The notes under the pieces are model-generated. The model was given only the letters and a program-made list of their open reading frames with translations, was not told the DNA's origin and searched no databases. A stretch of 8,808 nt of DNA from Planctomycetota bacterium. GTDB taxonomy: Bacteria > Planctomycetota > Phycisphaerae > UBA1845 > PWPN01. The translations under genes were made by a program, and so were the position numbers. Shown here piece by piece: positions 1-4,411 of this stretch. The stretch is from contig CP070790.1 in NCBI GenBank assembly GCA_020346805.1, positions 4,193,742 to 4,202,549 on the forward strand, in the 5' to 3' direction. The number at the start of each line of letters is the position of its first letter. Positions within the stretch are counted from its first letter, which is position 1.

Positions 1-2
1 GG

Positions 3-125
3 GAGCTTCGTGGGGCAGGTCTGATAGGTCCCAAAGTACGTGATTTGTATTCAATAACCAAAAAAGGAAGGCGGGCGATCATGGCCGCATTGGTTATGGA
101 GAAGGCCTGTAAAAAAGCGCAATAA
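3..125 (+). CDS. C-terminal fragment of an unidentified protein, possibly winged-helix DNA-binding
   Basis: An open frame enters from the left edge and reads 40 codons before TAA at 123-125; the start lies outside the window. The visible tail begins ELRGAGLIGPKVRDLY and continues with SITKKGRRAI, then a helical, lysine-rich end (VMEKACKKAQ). A 'GLI...Y.IT.KGR.A' pattern is what the wing of many winged-helix regulators looks like (PadR- and MarR-type proteins), where a strand containing 'Y.LT.KG' follows the recognition helix. That is the only basis for the family guess, and a different basic protein is possible. The gene is convergent with the KAS gene on the other strand, 107 bp away. It is the only plus-strand gene in the left half, so it probably belongs to a different transcription unit. 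I am fairly sure it is coding but unsure what it is. Confidence 0.45.
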   Translation, partial: ELRGAGLIGPKVRDLYSITKKGRRAIMAALVMEKACKKAQ

Positions 126-149
126 CATATAAATAAAGACAGGCCAAGG

Positions 150-157
150 AAGGAGGT
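150..157 (+). promoter_or_regulatory. Perfect Shine-Dalgarno sequence with no clear gene behind it
   Basis: AAGGAGGT matches the consensus anti-SD complement over all eight bases. A TTG sits 6 nt downstream at 164 and would open a 55-codon frame ending in TAA at 329-331, but most of that frame lies antisense to the 3' end of the KAS gene. An ATG at 171, 13 nt away, gives only MSNVR before a stop. No recognisable product follows. The site may be fortuitous or the remnant of a lost gene. Confidence 0.3.
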
Positions 158-232
158 AATTTGTTGCCCGATGTCCAATGTCCGATAATGTATGTTATGT
201 TGCGTTGGGTGTTTTGGGCGGGAAAACGTTTT

Positions 233-1507
233 TCAGGCGGGTTCTATCAGCATTGCTGCCAAATGACCTCCGAAGCCCAGGGATATCTTCAAAACCGGCC
301 CATATACGATATCAAATGCATCCCTGGGTAATAATAATTCACCCAATTCAGGATCAGGATTAATCAAGGTCGTGGTTCCCGGGCATTTCAGGTATTTGCA
401 TGTAAGAGCGGCCACCGCTGTTTCCACAGCTCCGGCGCCGCCTAATAGATGACCAATAGCACCTTTTATCGAGATAATCGGGATCTGGTCGGCTAATTTT
501 CCTAGAGCCTGTTTTATGGCGCGAACTTCAACTAGGTCGTTGCTGGGAGTGGCCGTTCCATGTGCATGGATGCATGATATTTGTTGGGGACGGCAATTTG
601 CCATATGGCAGGCGAGCTTGATTACATGAGCCAATGATTTGCCGTCGGAATTCAGGCTGGTAAGCCCGGCAGGATCATGGCCCATAGCGTATCCGGCAAT
701 CCTGGCGATAGGCTTACATTTGCGTTTATTGACTGATTCGGAAGATTCAAGCACGAGCACAGCGGCCCCTTCCCCAACGGCAAATCCGTTTCGGGTTTTA
801 TCGAAAGGTCTGCAAGCCCATTCGGTGCCGAGTTGAGGATGTTTTTCGGCTAGTACACCCATTTGTTCATATGCTCCCATCCATAAGGGGTGGATGGGAG
901 TGTCGGCGCTGCCGGCAATTATTATATTGGCATCAGAATCATGGATCATTTGTGCGGCACGGATAATAGCATGGGTTCCAGTAGAACAAGCGGCGACTGC
1001 GGAATAAATGCCCCCTGTAATATTAAAGCGATGGGCGATATGAACTGCGGGGGTATCGAGAAGATAGTTGGGTGTCAATTTATTTTTATGACAGTAATTA
1101 GTGTAATTATACACTAATGTTGAATTATTAACATAATTAGTATCATTAGGGAATAAACTATAATTACTGTATATATACTCAATATCACACTTGCTATATC
1201 CAAATAACACTAGCATGTTTTTATGGTTGCCAGTTGGTTGGCATTTTAGGTTAAGGTTTGCAGAGGTGATGGCTTGTTCTGCGGCAGCGACGGCGAACTG
1301 GTTTAAACGGCCTAAGTTTTCAGTATCTTTTAGGGGTGCAAAATCATGGATTTGTCCGGCAAATTTGATGTTGCATCCGTTTAGATCGACACCTTGTACA
1401 AGGCGAACATGTTTTTGGTTGGTCAACAAGGAAGACCATGTAGTTTGGGTGCTGCATCCGGCGGGCGATACCATTCCAATACCAGTAATGAATATATCAA
1501 TAGGCAT
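233..1507 (-). CDS. FabF-type beta-ketoacyl-ACP synthase (KAS II-like), bioB-linked
   Basis: This is a cytosolic condensing enzyme of the thiolase superfamily, expected to extend an acyl chain by decarboxylating malonyl-ACP. The catalytic triad is visible: Cys174 in VAACSTGTHA, His316 in HAHGTAT and His353 in KGAIGH, with the conserved Lys348. Other landmarks are RPFDKTRNGFAVGEGA (about 233-248), HLLGGAGAVE (353-362) and the closing GFGGHL. At 424 aa it is slightly longer than typical FabF (about 412). The excess is an Asn/Tyr-rich, AT-rich stretch at about residues 108-147, between the LFGYSK loop and the active-site region. The ATG at 1507 is chosen because the KAS N-terminus (IFITGIGMVSPAG) follows at once. 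It overlaps the bioB stop by 11 bp and has no strong SD of its own, so translation is probably coupled to bioB. That linkage suggests a role in the pimeloyl branch of biotin synthesis, which is inference. A polyketide-type KAS or a second housekeeping FabF is the alternative, so I give no gene symbol. Confidence 0.93.
   Translation of the reverse strand: MPIDIFITGIGMVSPAGCSTQTTWSSLLTNQKHVRLVQGVDLNGCNIKFAGQIHDFAPLKDTENLGRLNQFAVAAAEQAITSANLNLKCQPTGNHKNMLVLFGYSKCDIEYIYSNYSLFPNDTNYVNNSTLVYNYTNYCHKNKLTPNYLLDTPAVHIAHRFNITGGIYSAVAACSTGTHAIIRAAQMIHDSDANIIIAGSADTPIHPLWMGAYEQMGVLAEKHPQLGTEWACRPFDKTRNGFAVGEGAAVLVLESSESVNKRKCKPIARIAGYAMGHDPAGLTSLNSDGKSLAHVIKLACHMANCRPQQISCIHAHGTATPSNDLVEVRAIKQALGKLADQIPIISIKGAIGHLLGGAGAVETAVAALTCKYLKCPGTTTLINPDPELGELLLPRDAFDIVYGPVLKISLGFGGHLAAMLIEPA
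1091..1170. repeat. Nested inverted repeats in the AT-rich part of the KAS gene
   Basis: Two perfect inverted repeats lie close together. ATTAGTGTA (1097-1105) pairs with TACACTAAT (1110-1118) around a 4-nt loop. ACAGTAATTA (1091-1100) pairs with TAATTACTGT (1161-1170) across 60 nt. The two foldings share bases 1097-1100, so they are partly exclusive. The surrounding 1080-1200 is far richer in A+T than the rest of the gene and repeats TAATTA-like words. The reading frame stays open throughout (Asn/Tyr-rich codons), so the gene is not interrupted. Confidence 0.6.
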
Positions 1508-2543
1508 TCTGCAGACTTAAAGTTGAATCCAGGGCGTTATCATTTATATGATCGGCTTGTCGGTATGGTTCAAGCACTAATCCGAGGTCGCGCACCATCT
1601 GTCGGTCGGATTCCGGATTCCGGCCGCAGGTTGTCAGATAATTCCCGATTAAGAAGCTGTCGGCCCCAGCGGCAAAGATCCAACTCTGCAAATCGCGGAG
1701 GTTGGCCTCTCGGCCGCCGGCTATTTTTATTTGCTGCCTGGGCAGCATAAGCCGGTAAAGAGCGATAATTTTAAGGCATTCAAGGGATTCGAGAGGCTGA
1801 ATATCAGCCAATGGTGTTCCATTTATGGGGATAAGAAAATTAATGGGAACTGTGTCGACATCAAGATTACGCAGTTCCAATGCCAGATCAATACGGTCGG
1901 TCCATGTTTCCCCCATACCGAATAAGGCACCACAACAGATGCTTATACCGGCGGCCTTGAGGTATTGTATGGACCGGAGGCGATCGTCGTATTGGTGCGT
2001 GCTTACGATTTGGGGATAGAAAGCTCGTGATGTTTGCAGGTTAAGGTTATAGCGTTGCACGCCGATTCGGGCCAGCCGTCTTGCCTGATCACGATCGACG
2101 ATACCCATTGATGCGCATACACGAACAGATCCGATCGATCGAATTCGTTGTATGACGTGGCTCCAGTGCTCGATTTGACTGTCGGATGGGCGGTGGCCGC
2201 TGGTCACGATGCCAACGGATTCTGCCCCGTTTGAGGCGGTATTTAATACCGCCTGGTAGAGGTCATCTTGTTCAAGGGTAGTGGTATTTTTAACGTGGGT
2301 TTTGTATCGAGACGACTGGCTGCAGAAGGCGCAATCCTGATTGCACCCCCCCACCTTAGCGGCCACAATACTACAGCAACGGACTTTGTTGCCGAATAAT
2401 TTTTCCCGTACGCGGGAAGTCAACCTAAATAGATCGAGCAGATGATCATTTTCCAGGCCTACCAAAAAGCGGGCCTGTTTAGGCGACAAAGGTTTACCAT
2501 CGAGCACCTGTTTTTCGATATTTGAAATAGTAAAGTTGTTCAT
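1497..2543 (-). CDS. bioB: Biotin synthase (radical SAM), with an atypical auxiliary-cluster ligand set
   Basis: BioB inserts sulfur into dethiobiotin, the last step of biotin synthesis, using a radical-SAM [4Fe-4S] cluster and a second Fe-S cluster as sulfur donor. At 348 aa it has the family's usual length. The radical-SAM motif CxxxCxxC is at Cys67, Cys71 and Cys74 (GGCNQDCAFCSQS). Further landmarks are VRVCASMG (Cys143), ICCGALFGMGET (Cys203-Cys204), PINFLIPINGTPL and the IAGGRE arginine (Arg278). By eye-alignment to the E. coli enzyme, Cys143, Cys203 and Arg278 match auxiliary-cluster ligands C128, C188 and R260, but the C97 position is Gly111 (SVGIVTSG). The usual YNHNLD (or -E) substrate motif reads YNLNLQ (165-170). 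The ATG at 2543 fits the family N-terminus, but no clear SD precedes it. It lies 82 bp after the preceding small-protein gene and overlaps the KAS gene by 11 bp. Family assignment is secure; the substitutions are discussed in the findings. Confidence 0.96.
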   Translation of the reverse strand: MNNFTISNIEKQVLDGKPLSPKQARFLVGLENDHLLDLFRLTSRVREKLFGNKVRCCSIVAAKVGGCNQDCAFCSQSSRYKTHVKNTTTLEQDDLYQAVLNTASNGAESVGIVTSGHRPSDSQIEHWSHVIQRIRSIGSVRVCASMGIVDRDQARRLARIGVQRYNLNLQTSRAFYPQIVSTHQYDDRLRSIQYLKAAGISICCGALFGMGETWTDRIDLALELRNLDVDTVPINFLIPINGTPLADIQPLESLECLKIIALYRLMLPRQQIKIAGGREANLRDLQSWIFAAGADSFLIGNYLTTCGRNPESDRQMVRDLGLVLEPYRQADHINDNALDSTLSLQNAY

Positions 2544-2608
2544 GATTTGGTGCTATATCAAGTATTGGGGGGAAATCATATATAAACATAATACCCGCTG
2601 GACATTGA

Positions 2609-2630
2609 TTATTATCATCTTATTATCATC
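2609..2630. repeat. Perfect 11-bp tandem duplication at the end of the 128-aa gene
   Basis: Two adjacent exact copies of TTATTATCATC occupy 2609-2619 and 2620-2630. On the minus strand this is GATGATAATAA twice. It covers the stop codon of the preceding gene and yields three consecutive in-frame stops (TGA TAA TAA). It looks like a replication-slippage duplication, with no evident further role. Confidence 0.7.
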
Positions 2631-3012
2631 GTCTGGATTTTCGTTTACGCTGCTGTTTAAGGTCTTGGTCTTGCTGAAGGTCGGTTTGCTGTCGCTCATC
2701 GAACCGAGGTCGAGATCGACGGTTAACCTCACGTACTATTTCTTTAACGTCAATGGGCTGGATTAGATCAACTACTCCAGTGCGAACATCGAAGCGATAA
2801 GCATTCATTCTTTCCGAAGGTGTGTGCATAATAAACAATAATTCGGTATGGTCATCCAATTGGCTGGTGGTGACCACATAATTTCCGCCGGTTGTATTCT
2901 GGGCGAAAGCCAACGCCTGATTAGGCAGTAGCATATTTACGATGAGCCACGCGGAAAACAGGATAACCGCGGTCACACTTAATATTCCGATTGCAAAATT
3001 CTTACCATCCAT
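2626..3012 (-). CDS. Membrane-anchored small protein, paralog of the upstream 97-aa protein
   Basis: I cannot name this 128-aa protein. Residues about 7-29 form one hydrophobic segment, followed by an AFA|Q site (about residue 37) that could be cut by signal peptidase I or simply end an anchor. A short extracytoplasmic domain follows: GGNYVVTTSQ, then LLFIMHTPSERMNAYRFD, a strand pattern resembling one blade of a beta-propeller. The tail from about residue 95 is highly charged (NRRSRPRFDERQQ, ending QQRKRKSRR) and probably disordered. Its order of elements matches the neighbouring 97-aa protein along most of its length, including the basic segment after 'VDLIQPIDVKEIV', so the two look like tandem duplicates. 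The ATG at 3012 has GAGG 7 nt upstream. The 15-bp gap to the upstream gene implies co-transcription. A cell-envelope role is inferred from topology only. Confidence 0.8.
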   Translation of the reverse strand: MDGKNFAIGILSVTAVILFSAWLIVNMLLPNQALAFAQNTTGGNYVVTTSQLDDHTELLFIMHTPSERMNAYRFDVRTGVVDLIQPIDVKEIVREVNRRSRPRFDERQQTDLQQDQDLKQQRKRKSRR

Positions 3013-3027
3013 AATTAAACCTCATAT

Positions 3028-3321
3028 TTAGCGGAAGTCCCGTTTCAAGTCACGTGATCCGAGCCAACGAATCACTACCGGTTGACCTGCCAAGTAAGGG
3101 AAATTTGTACGAAAAACATGTAAGCGATCATTTTGGAGGTCTAGCAGGTAGACGGCATCGTTAAATGTTTCCGCTTCGGCGGTGATCAAAAGGTAATTGT
3201 TCCCAAGCTGTTCGATATCCTGGGCCAGGGCCAAGGGGGGTGAATATGCAGTTAAGAGCAGACAGGCCAGCAGAAAAAAATTCACTCCTATCAGCAGCAT
3301 AATCAGTGTTTGTTTGCTCAT
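3028..3321 (-). CDS. Small secreted or membrane-anchored protein, single beta-repeat
   Basis: I do not recognise a named family for this 97-aa protein. Residues about 5-27 are strongly hydrophobic (LIMLLIGVNFFLLACLLL), ending in an ALA|Q signal-peptidase-like site near residue 33. An LLAC at 17-20 is a poor lipobox, so lipidation is possible but unlikely. The mature part has GNNYLLITAE followed by AVYLLDLQNDRLHVFR, the pattern of a single propeller-like 'x-LDxxxxRLxVF' repeat. It ends VIRWLGSRDLKRDFR. The downstream 128-aa protein has the same architecture and aligned motifs. The ATG at 3321 is supported by CGGAGG 9 nt upstream. It is the second gene of the apparent operon, 60 bp after the 65-aa gene. 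With one repeat it could not form a propeller alone, so oligomerisation or docking on a partner would be needed; that is inference. Confidence 0.8.
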   Translation of the reverse strand: MSKQTLIMLLIGVNFFLLACLLLTAYSPPLALAQDIEQLGNNYLLITAEAETFNDAVYLLDLQNDRLHVFRTNFPYLAGQPVVIRWLGSRDLKRDFR

Positions 3322-3381
3322 GATTTGATGCCTCCGGGTGCAATTTTGAGTACTTATTGTTTGGCGATCAACCTATCAAAG

Positions 3382-3579
3382 TTATCCCAAGTTTGAACGC
3401 TTGGCGGGTTTGAATGCGACGACCATGCACCCTACCAGAAAGATCCCGGCAATAAGCCATTCGATGGCCGACGACTCCTTTTCCAAGACCTTCTGTTTGA
3501 TTTCTTCATAAGATTGGGCCATGGCCGGCATCGCCAGTAACAACCAACACCATAAAACCCATATCATATGACGTAACAT
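3382..3579 (-). CDS. 65-aa secreted protein with signal peptide and C-terminal membrane helix
   Basis: This is an unnamed small protein. Residues 1-21 form a signal peptide (MLRHMIWVLWCWLLLA, then AMA|Q), a charged helical segment follows (YEEIKQKVLEKESS), and residues about 40-56 form a transmembrane helix (IEWLIAGIFLVGCMVVAF). A short basic cytoplasmic end (KPAKRSNLG) completes it. The predicted form is a single-pass protein with its charged part outside the membrane. The ATG at 3579 is chosen over an in-frame TTG 30 bp upstream because GGGAG lies 7 nt before the ATG and the signal peptide then starts properly. It is the first gene behind the TATAAT promoter, with about 33 nt of leader. It shares the A-x-A-Q processing site with the next two proteins, so the three probably act in the same envelope compartment. 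Confidence 0.75.
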   Translation of the reverse strand: MLRHMIWVLWCWLLLAMPAMAQSYEEIKQKVLEKESSAIEWLIAGIFLVGCMVVAFKPAKRSNLG

Positions 3580-3868
3580 AATTATCTCCCTATAGATATT
3601 CCGCACCAATATATAGATATTATACCTGTTTAATGTAATTGGTGAAAGACAGGCATGATTTTGACGTTTTTTCCGCGTAAGAGCGTTTAACCCGCATATT
3701 TCACGAGTCTTACTGTGCGGCAGATGCTTTTTCCCAGGGCAGGTCTGTAGTTTCAGTAAATTTTCAAATGTTTTCGGGTCTTGCCTCTTTGTATGGGGGA
3801 TTATTTGGATTGGAGTGTATATGAATAATATATGCGGATTTTCCAGTCGTGATAGCGGGGGAAAACTA
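3580..3868. other. 289-bp non-coding gap between the small-protein operon and the hisS unit
   Basis: This gap holds the promoter of the small-protein operon at its left end (3619-3646). The rest (about 3650-3868) shows no convincing gene, tRNA, known riboswitch or hairpin with a U tract on either strand. The minus-strand gene ending at 3869 therefore has no visible intrinsic terminator here. A plus-strand open frame starting at 3815 runs into the antisense of that gene and is not believed. Confidence 0.5.
3619..3646 (-). promoter_or_regulatory. Sigma70-type promoter of the small-protein (and possibly bioB-KAS) operon
   Basis: On the minus strand, TTCACC (3641-3646; 4 of 6 to TTGACA) is followed by a 16-bp spacer and a perfect TATAAT (3619-3624). 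The predicted start is near 3612, about 33 nt before the ATG at 3579. No operator palindrome is obvious beside it. All genes from 3579 down to 233 run in the same direction with gaps of 60, 15 and 82 bp and one overlap, so the transcript could reach bioB and the KAS gene. Confidence 0.6.
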
Positions 3869-4390
3869 TTATTGTTCTTTACCGTAGACGTCGACGGGGC
3901 GGGCGATATTTTTAAAGGTTTTTGCGGAGACGGAAAGGGTCTGCCAACTGGGCGATCGGGGCCGGGCGTGTTTTTGATAATCGTCCAGGGTCACAGTCAA
4001 GAAGGCATAATAATCACCGCGGAAGCTGTGTAGTCTGACGGCCGGCCAGCGATCCGGCGGGCCGTCCAGCCAATAGGCGAAAACGAATCTGGCCTCAAAT
4101 TCTTCGCCAAACACGGACTGCCATTCAGTGAGACAATCAAGATCTTCTTTGGTGACCCAGTTTTCCCAATACCGTTTTGCCCCTTTATCGGTAATATAAG
4201 GGAACTTTCGACCCTTTACGTCTGCAATCCAAGGCAGATGTCCGTCGGGATAAACCAGTAAATCGAATGATTTGATTTTTGCGCCGGCGAAAATAGGTCT
4301 TCGTGCTTCGTCGACGGGAACAAATGGTACCCCCCTACTGCGTAGATAGTCTTCAAAGGCGACTTCATAATGGATGTGTTTGCGAGTCAT
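3869..4390 (-). CDS. Conserved hypothetical protein with a PD-(D/E)XK nuclease-like core
   Basis: This 173-aa protein begins with HYEVAFEDYLRSRGVPFV, then VDEARRPIF, IKSFDLLVYPDG and WIADVKGRKFPY. Glu13, Asp43 and Asp57-x-Lys59 are arranged like the E...D...(D/E)xK metal-binding set of the PD-(D/E)XK superfamily, which includes Holliday-junction resolvases and many restriction and repair nucleases. The C-terminal half (FEARFVFAYWL, RLHSFRGDYYAFLTV) reads as the remaining beta-strands of a compact domain. The HYE..F..YL and VDEARR signatures resemble a hypothetical family I associate with planctomycetes; that is recollection, not a search. The ATG at 4390 starts just before the conserved block. 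No good SD is visible, and the 21-bp gap to hisS suggests translation from a shared mRNA. Nuclease activity is unproven, and an RNA- or DNA-binding non-catalytic role is possible. Confidence 0.82.
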   Translation of the reverse strand: MTRKHIHYEVAFEDYLRSRGVPFVPVDEARRPIFAGAKIKSFDLLVYPDGHLPWIADVKGRKFPYITDKGAKRYWENWVTKEDLDCLTEWQSVFGEEFEARFVFAYWLDGPPDRWPAVRLHSFRGDYYAFLTVTLDDYQKHARPRSPSWQTLSVSAKTFKNIARPVDVYGKEQ

Positions 4391-4411
4391 CAGGCGATCA
4401 TCAGTGTGCTT

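Noticed and set aside
13..23. Shared 11-mer GGGCAGGTCTG at the left edge and near 3737
   Set aside because: A single short repeated word with no flanking similarity is expected by chance in a window of this size.
208..232. Intrinsic terminator between the left-edge gene and the KAS gene (GTTTT...AAAAC followed by GTTTTT)
   Set aside because: The stem is only 5 bp of A-T pairs around a G-rich loop, too weak to call. No better hairpin was found on either strand in 126-232.
1394..1750. 118-codon plus-strand open frame across the KAS/bioB junction
   Set aside because: It is a shadow of the opposite-strand genes. The Arg/Gly-rich composition is typical of an antisense reading, and no SD is present.
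3815..4033. 72-codon plus-strand frame starting in the gap at 3815
   Set aside because: Most of it is antisense to the PD-(D/E)XK-like gene, and no SD precedes the start.
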